64,000 nt of DNA from Micavibrio aeruginosavorus EPB (GTDB lineage Bacteria > Pseudomonadota > Alphaproteobacteria > Micavibrionales > Micavibrionaceae), in contig NC_020812.1 of assembly GCF_000348745.1 (NCBI RefSeq), positions 2,055,444 to 2,119,443 on the forward strand, written 5' to 3'. The position numbers and the translations under genes were made by a program. A model generated the notes under the pieces. That model saw only the letters and a program-made list of their open reading frames with translations. It did not search any database and was not told the origin of the DNA. How positions within the stretch are numbered: position 1 is the stretch's first letter; every line of letters begins with the position of its first letter. This document shows positions 47,391 through 58,625 of this stretch, one piece after another.

Positions 47391-47762
47391 TTATTTCGGA
47401 CGTTTCGCGCCGTAGTGCGAACGGCTCTTCTTACGGTCTTTAACGCCCTGGGTATCCAGCGCACCACGGATGATGTGGTAACGAACACCCGGCAAGTCTT
47501 TCACACGACCACCGCGCACCAGCACGACGGAGTGTTCTTGCAGGTTGTGACCTTCACCCATGATGTAAGCAATGACTTCGATCCCGGTGGTCAGACGAAC
47601 TTTAGCCACTTTACGCAAAGCGGAGTTCGGCTTCTTCGGGGTCGTCGTATAAACGCGCGTGCAAACGCCACGTTTTTGCGGATTGCCCTTCAGAGCCCGG
47701 TTTTTCTTCCGCACTACTACCTTTTCGCGCGGCTTACGGATCAATTGCTGTATGGTTGGCAT
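47391..47762 (-). CDS. rpsL: 30S ribosomal protein S12
   Basis: This 123-residue decoding-centre protein shows [19 protein letters not shown] near residue 39 and [16 protein letters not shown] near 84. The two lysines where streptomycin resistance mutations arise (KKPNS and RVKDLPG) are wild type. ATG 47762 is the family N-terminus. It is first gene of the str transcript, with a leader of about 260 bases. Confidence 0.98.
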   Translation of the reverse strand: MPTIQQLIRKPREKVVVRKKNRALKGNPQKRGVCTRVYTTTPKKPNSALRKVAKVRLTTGIEVIAYIMGEGHNLQEHSVVLVRGGRVKDLPGVRYHIIRGALDTQGVKDRKKSRSHYGAKRPK

Positions 47763-48029
47763 GTTTAGCCCTTCAAAAATTGTATCGTTTGTTTTCCAGA
47801 TGGTTGGCTTCAAAAACCAGCGCCCTTACGTTTTCGGAAGGTCACCCATGCCTGCGTCCCGGTGGTGGGCCGCTTTGCGGGTGCCTTATAAATCGTGGCG
47901 CGTCGCTTTTTATTCCTCTTTTTTCACCGAAACCGGCGAAAAAATCTGAGCTGCGTTTAACCCGCTTTCCATCGAAAAACCTAGGAAAACAGCGGCCTAC
48001 AGCCAGCCCATCCGTATGCGAACGCGCGG

Positions 48030-48058
48030 AATATACATTCGACCCCCGGAACCGTCAA
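48030..48058 (-). promoter_or_regulatory. Strong promoter of the str-S10-spc operon
   Basis: On the minus strand TTGACG (48053-48058) is followed after 17 bases by TATATT (48030-48035). It is the best match upstream of rpsL and would give a leader of about 260 bases. Confidence 0.6.
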
Positions 48059-48154
48059 GCAATTGTTTACGAAATCCTCAAGATTTTTATGGTGTATCGC
48101 TGTTTTTTTACACAGCGAGTCATGACCCGTGCAAACCGAGTCATTTTGAACCAT

Positions 48155-48183
48155 AAAAAAACGGCTCAAACGAGCCGTTTTCT
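48155..48183 (-). terminator. Second intrinsic terminator in the rpoC-rpsL gap
   Basis: AAAACGGCTC (48158-48167) pairs with GAGCCGTTTT (48172-48181); on the minus strand seven T follow. No annotated gene ends just before it, so it either backs up the rpoC terminator or ends a small RNA. Confidence 0.8.
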
Positions 48184-48394
48184 TGCTTCCCCTGCCCCAT
48201 GTGCGCCCGGGTTGACCCCGGTGCCTGATTATTGCTTTAGAAACCCGTTTTGTACCCTGAACAACGCGCCGGAAGCGGTTGATCGTTGTTTTATTGTTGA
48301 AGCCAATCGTATGCCATAAGATTGTTACGGCGCAAGCATCGAGGATGAAATTTTATTGCTTATTTATGGAATCGGGTCGCGCGCCCCGCGCACC
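48184..48394 (-). ncRNA. Possible small RNA between two terminators
   Basis: On the minus strand TTGTGC (48418-48423) and TATAGG (48394-48399), 18 bases apart, form a plausible promoter just after the rpoC terminator. The predicted transcript opens with a strong GC-rich hairpin (about 48366-48390) and would end at the terminator at 48155-48183, for a length of about 230 bases. I do not recognise an SRP, tmRNA, RNase P or clear 6S signature. Confidence 0.3.
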
Positions 48395-48433
48395 CTATAT
48401 GAAGTGCAGCAAAACCCGCACAAAAACGGACCA

Positions 48434-48468
48434 TAAAAAAACGCCCGGACATCGGTCCGGGCGTTTTT
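48434..48468 (-). terminator. Intrinsic terminator of rpoB-rpoC
   Basis: AAAACGCCCGGAC (48438-48450) and GTCCGGGCGTTTT (48455-48467) form a perfect 13-bp stem with a four-base loop, followed by a T run on the minus strand. It lies about 22 bases past the rpoC stop. Confidence 0.93.
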
Positions 48469-48489
48469 AATCTTTAAGCGTGGCAGGGC

Positions 48490-51400
48490 TTAGCCGTTTG
48501 CGGCCTTGTCCATCCCGGCATCATCACCCATGGCCGGCATATCGGCGTGGGCCAGAGCCTCGGCCTCTTGCTGGGCGGCGATGGCCAACTGGTCACGCTG
48601 GGCAGCCAGTTTCTTGACCTGGTTGATATAGGAACCGGTACCCGCCGGGATCAGACGCCCGACGATCACGTTTTCCTTCAACCCGTTCAGGGTGTCCATC
48701 TTGCCTTGCGTGGCCGCCTCGGTCAGAACGCGGGTCGTTTCTTGGAACGAAGCCGCAGAAATGAACGATTTGGTTTGCAGAGAGGCCTTGGTGATACCCT
48801 GCAGGATCGGCTTACCCGTCGCCGGGATCTTGCCGGCTTCGATGTATTTCTGGTTGGTGATTTCGAACTCATCACGGTCAACCTGTTCGCCAACCAGGAA
48901 GGTGGTGTCACCCGGGGTCAGGATCTCGGTTTTCTGCAGCATCTGGCGAACGATCACCTCGATGTGCTTGTCGTTGATCTTAACACCCTGCAGACGGTAA
49001 ACGTCCTGGATTTCCTGGGTCAGGTAGTCGGACAAAGCCTCAACCCCCATAACGTCCAGAATATCGTGCGGCACCATCGCCCCGTCCAGCAACGCATCAC
49101 CGCGGCGGACGAAGTCACCTTCGTGTACTGCCAGGTGGCGGCCTTTCGGGATCAGGTATTCACGGGCTTCAGCCTGCGCATCCGCCGGTTTCACGATCAG
49201 ACGACGCTTGGACTTGTAGTCCTTGCCGAATTCCACCTGACCATCGATTTCGGAAATAATCGCGAAATCTTTCGGCTTACGGGCTTCGAACAATTCGGCC
49301 ACGCGCGGCAGACCCCCGGTAATATCGCGGGTCTTGGATGTTTCACGCGGGATACGACCGATAATGTCACCTGCGCGGACTTCCGCACCGTTTTCAACCG
49401 ACAGAATGGTATCAACGGACAGATAGTAGTTCGCCGGCAGACCGTTCGGCAGGGTAATAACCTTACCCTTGGCATCCAACAGGGATACACGCGGTTTCAG
49501 CGTGCCGCCCTTCGGCTGGGAGCGCCAGTCGATAACGACTTTGGACGAAATACCGGTTGCCTCGTCGGTTTTTTCCGAGATCGACAGACCTTCGACCAGG
49601 TCGTAATAGTGCGCCACACCGTCCTTTTCCGTCAGGATTGGGATGGTGTACGGGTCCCACTCGGCCAATTTCTGGGCCGGCTTGACCTTGTCACCTTCGT
49701 TCACCAGCAAACGGGAACCGTACGGCAGGCGTTGAGCCAGCTTTTCGTTACCCTTGGCGTCGCGAACAACAACCTCGGTGTTACGACCCATAACGATCGT
49801 TACGCCTTCGGAGTTCTTCACAACGTTGTGGTGACGGATTTCAATCGTGCCTTCAACCGGAGCTTCGACAGAGGATTTTTCCGCACCACGCTGGGCCGCA
49901 CCACCAATGTGGAACGTACGCATGGTCAGCTGTGTACCCGGCTCGCCGATCGACTGCGCGGCCATAACGCCGACAGCTTCACCAACGTTCACCGGTGTAC
50001 CGCGGGCCAGGTCACGGCCATAGCACTTGCCGCAAACGCCGATCGCGCTTTCACAGGTCAGAACCGAACGAACCAGAACGCTGTCAACGCCAGCGGTTTC
50101 GATCATTTCAGCTTTCACTTCGTCGATCAGATCGCCCTGAGCCACCAGCATTTCACCGGACAGCGGGTTTTTCACATCGACAGCCGCCGTACGACCCAGA
50201 ATACGCTCGCCCAGGTTGACGATAACGTCCGCACCGCTCATCACAGCGCGCATCGTTACGCCTTTGTCCGTACCGCAATCGTGTTGGGTGATAATTGCAT
50301 CCTGTGCAACGTCAACCAGACGACGGGTCAGGTAACCGGAATTTGCCGTTTTCAACGCCGTATCCGCCAGACCCTTACGGGCGCCGTGGGTGGAGTTGAA
50401 GTATTCCAGAACCGACAGACCTTCCTTAAAGTTGGAGATAATCGGCGTCTCGATAATTTCGCCTGACGGCTTCGCCATCAAACCACGCATACCGGCCAAC
50501 TGACGGATCTGAGCTGCGGAACCACGAGCACCCGAGTGGGCCATCATGTAAACCGAGTTCATCGTACCGTCGGCGTAGCTGGAAATGCCCTTCATCATGG
50601 CGTCGGCCACGTCATCCGTGCATTTCGACCAGATATCGACGACTTTGTTGTACTTTTCGCCTTTGGTAATCAGACCGTCTTGGTATTGACGCTCGAATTC
50701 CTTGACCTTGTCTTCGGCTTCTTTCACCAAAGCTTCCTTTGCGACCGGGATAATCATGTCATCCTTACCGAAGGAAATACCGGCCTGGCACGCGTGACGG
50801 AAGCCCAGCTTCATCATACGATCGCAGAAGATCACCGCCTCTTTCTGGCCGCCATGGCGATAAACCATGTCGATCAGGTTCGAAACTTCTTTCTTCGTCA
50901 GCGATTGGTTGATCAGGCTGAACGGCAGTTCCGGATGACGCGGGAACAATTCCGAAATCATCATACGGCCCGGCGTGGAATCAACGATCAGCGTTACCGG
51001 CTGGTTGTTTTCATCAACGGTGTGGTAACGGCACTTGATTTTCGCATGCAGGGACAGGTGACCTTCCGCGATGGCGTGTTGGATTTCGCCAACACCACGG
51101 AAAATCATGCCTTCGCCCTTTTGCTTGTCCAGTGCGATCGACAGGTAATACAGACCCAGAACAATATCCTGTGACGGAACGATAATCGGTTTACCGTTGG
51201 CCGGGGACAGAATGTTGTTCGTGGACATCATCAGGCAGCGCGCTTCCAGCTGCGATTCAATCGACAGCGGAACGTGAACGGCCATCTGGTCACCGTCGAA
51301 GTCAGCGTTGAACGCCGTGCAGACCAGCGGGTGCAGCTGAATCGCTTTACCTTCGATCAGGGTCGGTTCAAACGCCTGGATGCCCAGACGGTGCAGGGTC

Positions 51401-52683
51401 GGTGCGCGGTTCAGCATAACCGGGTGTTCGCGGATAACCTCTTCCAGGATATCCCAAACTTCCGGACGCTCTTTTTCCACCATACGCTTGGCGGCTTTCA
51501 CTGTGGTGGCCAGGCCATACAGTTCCAGCTTGTGGTAAATGAACGGTTTGAACAGCTCCAGAGCCATTTTCTTCGGCAGACCGCACTGGTGCAGCTTCAG
51601 TTCCGGACCAACGGTAATAACCGAACGGCCAGAATAGTCGACGCGTTTACCCAGCAAGTTCTGACGGAAGCGACCTTGCTTCCCTTTCAGCATGTCGGAC
51701 AGCGATTTCAGCGGGCGCTTGTTCGCACCGGTGATCACGCGGCCACGACGGCCGTTGTCGAACAGCGCGTCCACAGCTTCCTGCAGCATACGCTTTTCGT
51801 TACGAACGATAATGTCCGGAGCGCGCAGTTCGATCAGGCGCTTCAGACGGTTGTTACGGTTGATCACGCGACGATACAGATCGTTCAGGTCGGACGTTGC
51901 GAAACGGCCACCATCCAGCGGAACCAGCGGGCGCAGTTCCGGCGGCAGAACCGGAACGACATCCATAATCATCCATTCCGGACGGGTGCCGGATTCGAGG
52001 AAGGATTCGATCAGTTTCAGACGCTTGACCAGCTTCTTACGCTTGGCTTCGGAGGAGGTTTCACGCAGATCTTCCTCAACCTTGATTTTCTCTGCATCCA
52101 GATCAATCGCAGTCATCAGTTTTTTCAGCGCTTCGGCGCCAATACCGGCTTCGAAGCTTTCGTCGCCGTACTGATCCTGAGCATCCATGAACTCCTCTTC
52201 CGTCAGCAATTGCAACGGTTTCAGAGGGGTCATGCCCGGCTCGAGAACGATGTACGATTCGAAATACAGAACCTTTTCCAGCTCTTTCAAAGTCATGTCC
52301 ATCATCAAACCGATGCGGGACGGCAGGGACTTCAGGAACCAGATGTGCGCAACCGGCGATGCCAGTTGGATGTGGCCCATGCGCTCACGGCGAACTTTGG
52401 TCAGCGTGACTTCAACGCCGCACTTTTCGCAGATGATGCCTTTGAACTTCATGCGTTTGTATTTACCGCAAATGCACTCATAGTCCTTGATCGGACCAAA
52501 GATGCGGGCGCAGAACAAACCGTCTTTTTCCGGTTTGAATGTGCGGTAGTTGATGGTTTCCGGCTTTTTCACTTCACCAAAGGACCAGGACAGGATCTGT
52601 TCCGGGCTGGCGATCGAGATCCGGATGGAGTCAAAAGACTGCGGTCCGGTCGGCTGGCCAAAGAGATTCATCAGTTCATTCAT
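48490..52683 (-). CDS. rpoC: DNA-directed RNA polymerase subunit beta'
   Basis: This 1397-residue protein carries the catalytic [15 protein letters not shown] motif near residue 460 with the three aspartates that hold magnesium. The N-terminal zinc site is CICGKYK...CEKCGVE near residues 70-88, and the second zinc site includes [15 protein letters not shown] near 895. Length is close to E. coli (1407). It lies 87 bases after rpoB and is the last gene of the unit. Confidence 0.98.
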   Translation of the reverse strand: MNELMNLFGQPTGPQSFDSIRISIASPEQILSWSFGEVKKPETINYRTFKPEKDGLFCARIFGPIKDYECICGKYKRMKFKGIICEKCGVEVTLTKVRRERMGHIQLASPVAHIWFLKSLPSRIGLMMDMTLKELEKVLYFESYIVLEPGMTPLKPLQLLTEEEFMDAQDQYGDESFEAGIGAEALKKLMTAIDLDAEKIKVEEDLRETSSEAKRKKLVKRLKLIESFLESGTRPEWMIMDVVPVLPPELRPLVPLDGGRFATSDLNDLYRRVINRNNRLKRLIELRAPDIIVRNEKRMLQEAVDALFDNGRRGRVITGANKRPLKSLSDMLKGKQGRFRQNLLGKRVDYSGRSVITVGPELKLHQCGLPKKMALELFKPFIYHKLELYGLATTVKAAKRMVEKERPEVWDILEEVIREHPVMLNRAPTLHRLGIQAFEPTLIEGKAIQLHPLVCTAFNADFDGDQMAVHVPLSIESQLEARCLMMSTNNILSPANGKPIIVPSQDIVLGLYYLSIALDKQKGEGMIFRGVGEIQHAIAEGHLSLHAKIKCRYHTVDENNQPVTLIVDSTPGRMMISELFPRHPELPFSLINQSLTKKEVSNLIDMVYRHGGQKEAVIFCDRMMKLGFRHACQAGISFGKDDMIIPVAKEALVKEAEDKVKEFERQYQDGLITKGEKYNKVVDIWSKCTDDVADAMMKGISSYADGTMNSVYMMAHSGARGSAAQIRQLAGMRGLMAKPSGEIIETPIISNFKEGLSVLEYFNSTHGARKGLADTALKTANSGYLTRRLVDVAQDAIITQHDCGTDKGVTMRAVMSGADVIVNLGERILGRTAAVDVKNPLSGEMLVAQGDLIDEVKAEMIETAGVDSVLVRSVLTCESAIGVCGKCYGRDLARGTPVNVGEAVGVMAAQSIGEPGTQLTMRTFHIGGAAQRGAEKSSVEAPVEGTIEIRHHNVVKNSEGVTIVMGRNTEVVVRDAKGNEKLAQRLPYGSRLLVNEGDKVKPAQKLAEWDPYTIPILTEKDGVAHYYDLVEGLSISEKTDEATGISSKVVIDWRSQPKGGTLKPRVSLLDAKGKVITLPNGLPANYYLSVDTILSVENGAEVRAGDIIGRIPRETSKTRDITGGLPRVAELFEARKPKDFAIISEIDGQVEFGKDYKSKRRLIVKPADAQAEAREYLIPKGRHLAVHEGDFVRRGDALLDGAMVPHDILDVMGVEALSDYLTQEIQDVYRLQGVKINDKHIEVIVRQMLQKTEILTPGDTTFLVGEQVDRDEFEITNQKYIEAGKIPATGKPILQGITKASLQTKSFISAASFQETTRVLTEAATQGKMDTLNGLKENVIVGRLIPAGTGSYINQVKKLAAQRDQLAIAAQQEAEALAHADMPAMGDDAGMDKAANG

Positions 52684-52770
52684 CGTGCAACTCCCGTAAG
52701 GGCTAAAAAATCGTTCGTATCTCGGTCAAAAACCCGGTCGCGGACAACGCCGCGACCGGTGTGGCAAGGG

Positions 52771-55700
52771 TTAGTTGCCGCTGTTCTTCATATCGACGTT
52801 CAGACCCAGGGCCTTCAGTTCTTTCACAAGAACGTTGAAGGATTCCGGAATACCGATTTCGAAATTGTCTTCGCCGCGAACAATCGCTTCGTAGACTTTC
52901 GAACGGCCAGCCACGTCGTCCGACTTGACGGTCAGCATTTCCTGCAGGGTGTAGGCTGCGCCATACGCTTGCAGGGCCCAGACCTCCATCTCCCCGAAAC
53001 GCTGGCCACCGAACTGGGCTTTACCGCCCAACGGCTGCTGCGTAACCAAGGAATACGGACCAATGGAACGTGCGTGGATCTTGTCATCGACCAAGTGGTG
53101 CAGTTTCAGCATGTAGATGTAACCAACGGTCACGTTACGGTGGAAATATTCACCCGTACGACCGTCAATCAAACGCACCTGACCCGATGTGTTCAAACCA
53201 GCTTTTGCCAGCAAGGTGTCGATATCGGCTTCAACTGCGCCGTCAAAGACCGGCGTTGCCATCGGCACGCCACCGCGCAGGTTGTTCGCCATTTCGACCA
53301 GATGCTGATCGCTCAGTTTGGTGACTTTTTCTTCGTATTCCTTGTCGCCATAGACGCCCTTCAGATGCTCTTTCAGCTTCTTCACGTCGCCATCGGACGG
53401 AGCCTTGCGGTCCGCGAAGGAATCGATCAGTTGACCAATCTGCTTGCCGAGGTTGGCAGACGCCCAGCCCAAGTGGGTTTCCAGGATCTGACCAACGTTC
53501 ATACGGGACGGAACACCCAGCGGGTTCAGCACGATATCAACCGGCTGGCCATCTTCGGTGTACGGCATGTCTTCGGCAGGAACGATGCGGGACACCACAC
53601 CTTTGTTCCCGTGACGACCGGCCATTTTGTCACCCGGCTGCATTTTACGCTTCACGGCGATGAAGACTTTAACCATCTTCATCACGCCCGGGGGCAGTTC
53701 GTCACCGCGTTGCAGTTTTTCAACTTTGGATTCGAAACGGGCCTTCAGATCATCGACAGCGTCGTCGAAGGTCTTCGACATGGCTTCGATTTCTTCCATG
53801 CGGGTTTCGTTTTCAACGCCAATTTGACGCCACAGGCCACGGCTGATGGAGTCCAGATCGGATTGCTTGATCTTGGAACCCTTTGCCAGGTCCAGTTGCT
53901 TCGGCGCAGCGGCCAACGTCTGACCAACCAGCATTTCAGCAAGGCGGGCATAGAAGCCGCCTTCCAGAATGGAGCGTTCGTCATCACGGTCTTTGGCCAA
54001 TTGTTCGATTTCAGCCCGTTCGATCGACAGTGCACGGGCATCTTTATCGACGCCGCGACGGTTGAACACGCGAACTTCAACGATCGTACCCGTTACCCCC
54101 GGCGGTACACGCAGGGAGGTGTCTTTTACGTCAGCCGCTTTTTCACCGAAGATTGCGCGCAGCAATTTTTCTTCCGGGGTCATCGGTGATTCACCTTTCG
54201 GTGTCACTTTACCAACCAGAATGTCGCCCGCCTGAACTTCGGCACCGATGTGTACGATACCGGCTTCGTCCAGGTGTTTCAGCGCTTCTTCACCAACGTT
54301 CGGAATGTCGCGGGTGATTTCTTCGGTGCCCAGTTTCGTATCACGGGCCATCACTTCAAATTCCTCGATGTGGATCGAGGTGAAGATGTCTTCGGCTACG
54401 ATACGCTCGGACAGCAGGATGGAGTCTTCGAAGTTGTAACCGTTCCACGGCATGAACGCGACCAGCACGTTGCGGCCCAGAGCCAGTTCACCGAACTGGG
54501 TCGACGGACCGTCAGCGATAATGTCGCCGGCCTTGATCTGGTCGCCAACTTTCACCAGCGGCTTCTGCGTGATGCAGGTCGACTGGTTGGAACGCTGGAA
54601 CTTCGACAGTTTGTAGATGTCGACGGTCGGCTCGTCCGCGCGGGTCATTTCCGTGGCACGGATAACAACGCGGGTTGCGTCAACCTGAACCACGATACCG
54701 GAACGGCGGGCCGTTACAGCAGCGCCGGAGTCACGCGCGACGGCGGCTTCCATACCCGTACCAACCAGCGGCGCATCGGAGCGCAGCAGCGGAACGGCCT
54801 GACGTTGCATGTTCGAACCCATCAGAGCGCGGTTGGCGTCGTCGTTTTCCAGGAACGGGATCAGCGCCGCAGCAACGGACACGATCTGTTTCGGGGACAC
54901 GTCGATCATGTTGATCGTATCCGGCGTCGCCATCAAGTTTTCACCAGCCTGGCGGCAGGAAACCAGGTCATCCAGGAACTTGCCATCTTTGCTCAGCGGG
55001 GTGCTGGCCTGGGCAATGGTGTATTTGGCTTCTTCCATGGCGGACATGTAAACGACTTCATCCGTCACTTTGCCATCAACAACGCGGCGGTACGGGGATT
55101 CAATGAATCCGTACTGGTTGACGCGGGCAAAGGTAGCCAGAGAGTTGATCAGACCGATGTTCGGACCTTCCGGTGTTTCAATCGGGCAGATACGACCATA
55201 GTGGGTCGGGTGAACGTCACGCACTTCGAAACCGGCGCGTTCGCGGGTCAGACCACCGGGGCCCAACGCGGACAGACGGCGCTTGTGCGTAATTTCGGAC
55301 AGCGGGTTGGTTTGGTCCATAAACTGGGACAACTGGCTGGAACCGAAGAATTCACGCACCGAAACCGCAACCGGCTTCGCGTTGATCAAATCGTGCGGCA
55401 TGTAGTTGTCGATATCGACAGAGGACATACGCTCGCGGATTGCGCGTTCCATACGCAGCAAGCCAACACGAACCTGGTTTTCCATCAATTCGCCAACGGA
55501 ACGCACACGACGGTTACCGAGGTTGTCGATATCGTCGATTTCGCCCGCGCCGTCTTTCAGACCGTGCAGATATTTCAGGATCGCCAGAATGTCATCCTTG
55601 CGCAGAACGCGAACGGTGTCTTCCGCATCCAGGTTCAGGCGCAGGTTCATCTTCACGCGACCAACAGCCGACAGATCATAACGCTCAGCGTCGAAGAACA

Positions 55701-57126
55701 GGCTGTCGAACAGAGCTTGGGCCGATTCAACTGTCGGCGGCTCACCCGGGCGCATGACGCGGTAAATGTCGATCAACGCTTCTTCGCGCGTATCGCACTT
55801 ATCGGCCAACAGGGTGTTGCGGACATACGGGCCCACGTTCACGTGGTCGATGGCCAGAACCGGAATATCGGTCACACCGGACTTGTCGAAGGCTTTCAGC
55901 TCTTCTTCCGTGATTTCATGACCAGCTTCGAAGATCACCTGGCCGGTTTTCGCATCAAAGATGTCTTCCGCCAGATATTGGCCGATCAGCTGGGCGTCTT
56001 CGACCAGCATGTCTTTCAGGCCTTTTTCTTCCAGTTGCTTGATCACGCGCGCGGTGATTTTCGTACCGGCATCCAGAACCGATTTCCCGGTTTTCGCGTC
56101 GATCAGGTCGTGGTCCAGCTTGACGCCACGCATACGGGCACCGTCAAATGCTGTTTTCCAGCCTTTTTTCTCTTTCGAATACGTCACAACGCCGTAGAAC
56201 GTGCGCAGGATTTCTTCGTTGCTCATCCCTTGAACCATCAGCGGATCAACCGGCTGATCATTCTCTTCGCACTTGGCGCGGTAATCGGCCGTCATAGAGG
56301 AGTCCAGCGCACGCAGCAGCGTGGTCACCGGCAATTTACGACGACGGTCGATACGAACATACATCAAGTCTTTCGCATCGAATTCGAAGTCCAGCCAAGA
56401 CCCGCGATACGGGATCACGCGGGCAGCGAACAGATATTTACCGGACGCGTGGGTCTTGCCACCATCGTGGTCAAAGAACACACCCGGGGAACGGTGCATC
56501 TGGGACACGATCACACGCTCGGTTCCGTTGACGATGAACGTACCGTTCTTCGTCATCAACGGCATATCCACCATGTAGACGTCTTGTTCCTTAATGTCGC
56601 GGATGGAGCGCAGGCCCGTGGTTTCATCAATATCAAACACGGACAGGCGCAGCGTCACACGCAGCGGCGCCGCATAGGTCATGCCACGCTGCTGGCATTC
56701 GTCGGTGTCGTATTTCGGCTCTTCCAGCTCGTAACGCACATAGTCGATCTCGGCCTTGTCCGCGAAGTCTTTAATCGGGAACACGGTCGAGAACACTTCC
56801 TGAAGACCCTGCATTTTGCGGTCTTCCGGCTGTACGTCGGCCTGCAGGAACGCCTCATAGGACTGGCGTTGAATTTCGATCAGGTTCGGCATGGCCGCCA
56901 CTTCGCGGATTTTCGCGAAAGAACGGCGGATACGCTTACGGCCCGTGAAGCTGTCAACAGCATCAGCCGGGCGGGTAATCACCACAGGCGGGCGATAGAG
57001 TGATGGGGGTTTGGACGGCGCAGTCGTTGCGGCTTTCTTGGTCGTGCTTTTGGCTTTAGCGGCCATAACTTTTGTCTTTTTATTCATTGGGGAATTTTTT
57101 TCAGAATTGGTGTTTTCAGCAGTCAT
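52771..57126 (-). CDS. rpoB: DNA-directed RNA polymerase subunit beta with N-terminal extension
   Basis: This 1451-residue protein is about 60-70 longer than most alphaproteobacterial RpoB. The usual N-terminus ([14 protein letters not shown]) starts only near residue 59; before it is a Lys/Ala/Thr/Pro-rich stretch including [21 protein letters not shown] 57126 has GAAGGA eight bases upstream, while later Met codons lack a site, so the extension seems real. The rifampicin region [33 protein letters not shown] is wild type. Unusually, rplJL is not directly upstream: an oppositely oriented gene intervenes. Confidence 0.98.
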   Translation of the reverse strand: MTAENTNSEKNSPMNKKTKVMAAKAKSTTKKAATTAPSKPPSLYRPPVVITRPADAVDSFTGRKRIRRSFAKIREVAAMPNLIEIQRQSYEAFLQADVQPEDRKMQGLQEVFSTVFPIKDFADKAEIDYVRYELEEPKYDTDECQQRGMTYAAPLRVTLRLSVFDIDETTGLRSIRDIKEQDVYMVDMPLMTKNGTFIVNGTERVIVSQMHRSPGVFFDHDGGKTHASGKYLFAARVIPYRGSWLDFEFDAKDLMYVRIDRRRKLPVTTLLRALDSSMTADYRAKCEENDQPVDPLMVQGMSNEEILRTFYGVVTYSKEKKGWKTAFDGARMRGVKLDHDLIDAKTGKSVLDAGTKITARVIKQLEEKGLKDMLVEDAQLIGQYLAEDIFDAKTGQVIFEAGHEITEEELKAFDKSGVTDIPVLAIDHVNVGPYVRNTLLADKCDTREEALIDIYRVMRPGEPPTVESAQALFDSLFFDAERYDLSAVGRVKMNLRLNLDAEDTVRVLRKDDILAILKYLHGLKDGAGEIDDIDNLGNRRVRSVGELMENQVRVGLLRMERAIRERMSSVDIDNYMPHDLINAKPVAVSVREFFGSSQLSQFMDQTNPLSEITHKRRLSALGPGGLTRERAGFEVRDVHPTHYGRICPIETPEGPNIGLINSLATFARVNQYGFIESPYRRVVDGKVTDEVVYMSAMEEAKYTIAQASTPLSKDGKFLDDLVSCRQAGENLMATPDTINMIDVSPKQIVSVAAALIPFLENDDANRALMGSNMQRQAVPLLRSDAPLVGTGMEAAVARDSGAAVTARRSGIVVQVDATRVVIRATEMTRADEPTVDIYKLSKFQRSNQSTCITQKPLVKVGDQIKAGDIIADGPSTQFGELALGRNVLVAFMPWNGYNFEDSILLSERIVAEDIFTSIHIEEFEVMARDTKLGTEEITRDIPNVGEEALKHLDEAGIVHIGAEVQAGDILVGKVTPKGESPMTPEEKLLRAIFGEKAADVKDTSLRVPPGVTGTIVEVRVFNRRGVDKDARALSIERAEIEQLAKDRDDERSILEGGFYARLAEMLVGQTLAAAPKQLDLAKGSKIKQSDLDSISRGLWRQIGVENETRMEEIEAMSKTFDDAVDDLKARFESKVEKLQRGDELPPGVMKMVKVFIAVKRKMQPGDKMAGRHGNKGVVSRIVPAEDMPYTEDGQPVDIVLNPLGVPSRMNVGQILETHLGWASANLGKQIGQLIDSFADRKAPSDGDVKKLKEHLKGVYGDKEYEEKVTKLSDQHLVEMANNLRGGVPMATPVFDGAVEADIDTLLAKAGLNTSGQVRLIDGRTGEYFHRNVTVGYIYMLKLHHLVDDKIHARSIGPYSLVTQQPLGGKAQFGGQRFGEMEVWALQAYGAAYTLQEMLTVKSDDVAGRSKVYEAIVRGEDNFEIGIPESFNVLVKELKALGLNVDMKNSGN

Positions 57127-57502
57127 TGTGCTTTCCTTCGCCCATCAGTTTGCCCGCGGATGGCCTGATTCACCCGCTGACGTCATTGTCCAAAACGTGC
57201 CCAAAAGGACATCACCGCCATCACCCTTCCCATGCGCCCGGAAGGTTGAAGCGGTTGAAAAGATTGTATTTTTACCTGGCTCGTGTCAGTGCGTTCACGC
57301 TGGCCCCGGGTTAAAAATGCCCCAAAAACAAGGGACTGTGGGCGGATATATGGCGGATGGCGGGGACCAAGTCAAGCGGTTTTTCCACAGAAACCCTCCG
57401 CCCACCCCCTGCAGCGAAGAAATCATTATGAAAAGATTTGGCCGCGTGCTATGACGCAAAAAAATTTTAAACGCATGGCTTCATACAGGGATTTTACAGA
57501 TT
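57127..57502. other. Divergent regulatory region between rpoB and the gene at 57503
   Basis: No gene is seen. The stretch holds the rpoB ribosome binding site, a GC-rich leader of about 210 bases, the candidate rpoB promoter at 57345-57375, and the 5' region of the plus-strand gene. Confidence 0.55.
57345..57375 (-). promoter_or_regulatory. Candidate rpoBC promoter
   Basis: On the minus strand TTGACT (57370-57375) is followed by CATATA after 17 bases or TATATC after 19, within 57345-57352. This would give rpoBC its own start with a leader of about 210 bases. Confidence 0.45.
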
Positions 57503-58141
57503 ATGGATTGGACCAAGACGTGGCTCAGCCTCCGCAACAAATGGAACGACGTGGCCTATCGCATCGCCAGCCCGATGGGCCGCGCAGAGATTTGCCTGGC
57601 CGATGCGGTCAAGGCCCTGGTCCAGTTTGAAGCCGAAGGCACGGAAGAGCCCCTGATCGAAATCACCCAGAACTACCTGACCATTGAAAAAAGCACGCCG
57701 GATCAAGCCTTTGGCCTGACCGAAGCCATGATGAATCTGAGCGAAACCTATGGCAATTTATTTGGAAAAAGCAAGGAACTTCAATTGCTTACCAATATGC
57801 GCGACAATTCTCCGGACCAGGTTTCGCGTCTGTGGCTGCAAATCAATGCCCGCATGGGCCAAATCGCCCAACAAGCGCGACGGGAACGCCGCGAGAGCAA
57901 AACCGACGACCCCGCCCTGTTCGGCGCCTGGATTAAGACCATGACCCAGATCCAGGGCATCATGCAGGACGAAGGCATGAAGGGCCTGTTCGCGGATTTC
58001 AACCCACCGCAAATGAAAGGCATCCCCACCGCCGCCAGCCTGCCCAGCCGCATGAGCGCGAAGGATGTTGCCGTCTTCTGCATGCGCTACCGCTTCTTCG
58101 CCCCGCCGCAGGCCGATTTGCCGAACACGCCGTATCTCTAA
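57503..58141 (+). CDS. Unknown protein between rpoB and rplL, opposite strand
   Basis: This 212-residue, helical, soluble protein belongs to no family I recognise. It has AEICLADAVKALVQFEAEG near residue 30, QARRERRESKTDD near 125, and a C-terminal MSAKDVAVFCMRYRFFAPP. It has no signal peptide or membrane segment. The ribosome binding site is weak (CAGGG at long distance). It is oriented against the flanking rplJL and rpoBC genes and shares a convergent terminator with rplL. Codon use is like its neighbours. Confidence 0.7.
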   Translation: MDWTKTWLSLRNKWNDVAYRIASPMGRAEICLADAVKALVQFEAEGTEEPLIEITQNYLTIEKSTPDQAFGLTEAMMNLSETYGNLFGKSKELQLLTNMRDNSPDQVSRLWLQINARMGQIAQQARRERRESKTDDPALFGAWIKTMTQIQGIMQDEGMKGLFADFNPPQMKGIPTAASLPSRMSAKDVAVFCMRYRFFAPPQADLPNTPYL

Positions 58142-58165
58142 GCCCTGAAAAAAATTCAGGCCATG

Positions 58166-58199
58166 AAAAACCCCCCGTCCTTGCGGATCGGGGGGTTTT
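58166..58199. terminator. Convergent terminator between the 57503 gene and rplL
   Basis: AAAAACCCCCCGTCC (58166-58180) pairs with GGATCGGGGGGTTTT (58185-58199) with one bulged T, and A/T runs lie at both ends. It separates rplJL from rpoBC as transcripts. Confidence 0.92.
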
Positions 58200-58220
58200 C
58201 TATTCAGCAGTGAACCGAAA

Positions 58221-58586
58221 TTATTTCAGTTCAACTTTACCGCCAGCAGCTTCGATCTTTTTCTTGATCTCTTCTGCGTCAGCCTTAGCAGCGCCTTCTT
58301 TCAGCGGCTTCGGTGCACCTTCAACCAGGTCTTTTGCTTCTTTCAGACCCAGGCCGGTGATGGCGCGAACTTCTTTAATCACGTTGATTTTGTTTGCACC
58401 GCCGTCGGTCAGAACAACATCAAAGCTGTCCTTCTCTTCAACCGGAGCAGCACCAGCGCCAGCAGCGGCAACCGGAGCAGCGGCGGAAACGCCCCACTTT
58501 TCTTCCAGCATTTTCGCCAGATCGGCTGCTTCCAGCACGGTCAAAGCGGACAGGTCGTCTACGAGTTTCTCAAGATTAGCAGCCAT
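58221..58586 (-). CDS. rplL: 50S ribosomal protein L7/L12
   Basis: This 121-residue stalk protein recruits GTPase factors. It has the N-terminal dimerisation helix [28 protein letters not shown], an Ala-rich hinge (residues 35-52), and the C-terminal [27 protein letters not shown]. It lies 39 bases after rplJ; the higher L12 demand must be met by translation. Confidence 0.98.
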   Translation of the reverse strand: MAANLEKLVDDLSALTVLEAADLAKMLEEKWGVSAAAPVAAAGAGAAPVEEKDSFDVVLTDGGANKINVIKEVRAITGLGLKEAKDLVEGAPKPLKEGAAKADAEEIKKKIEAAGGKVELK

Positions 58587-58625
58587 TTTCGTTCTCCTAT
58601 AAAAAAGCTGATTTAATTTTCAGTA

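Larger units (their letters stand above)
47763..48489 (-). other. 727-base gap between rpoC and rpsL
   Basis: No convincing protein gene lies here. On the minus strand it holds, in order, the rpoC terminator (48434-48468), a 250-base stretch that may encode a small RNA, a second terminator (48155-48183), the str promoter (48030-48058) and a long rpsL leader. Short open frames on both strands lack ribosome binding sites and family features. Confidence 0.6.

Noticed and set aside
47756..48319. 187-codon open frame in the rpoC-rpsL gap
   Set aside because: It runs through a promoter and a terminator hairpin, has no ribosome binding site and reads as noncoding sequence.
54250..57003. Very long open frame on the plus strand opposite rpoB (also 51274-54189 and 48547-50466 opposite rpoB/rpoC)
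   Set aside because: These are complements of highly biased rpoB and rpoC codons. The translations are rich in Arg, His and Gln and show no family features, while the minus strand encodes clear polymerase motifs throughout.
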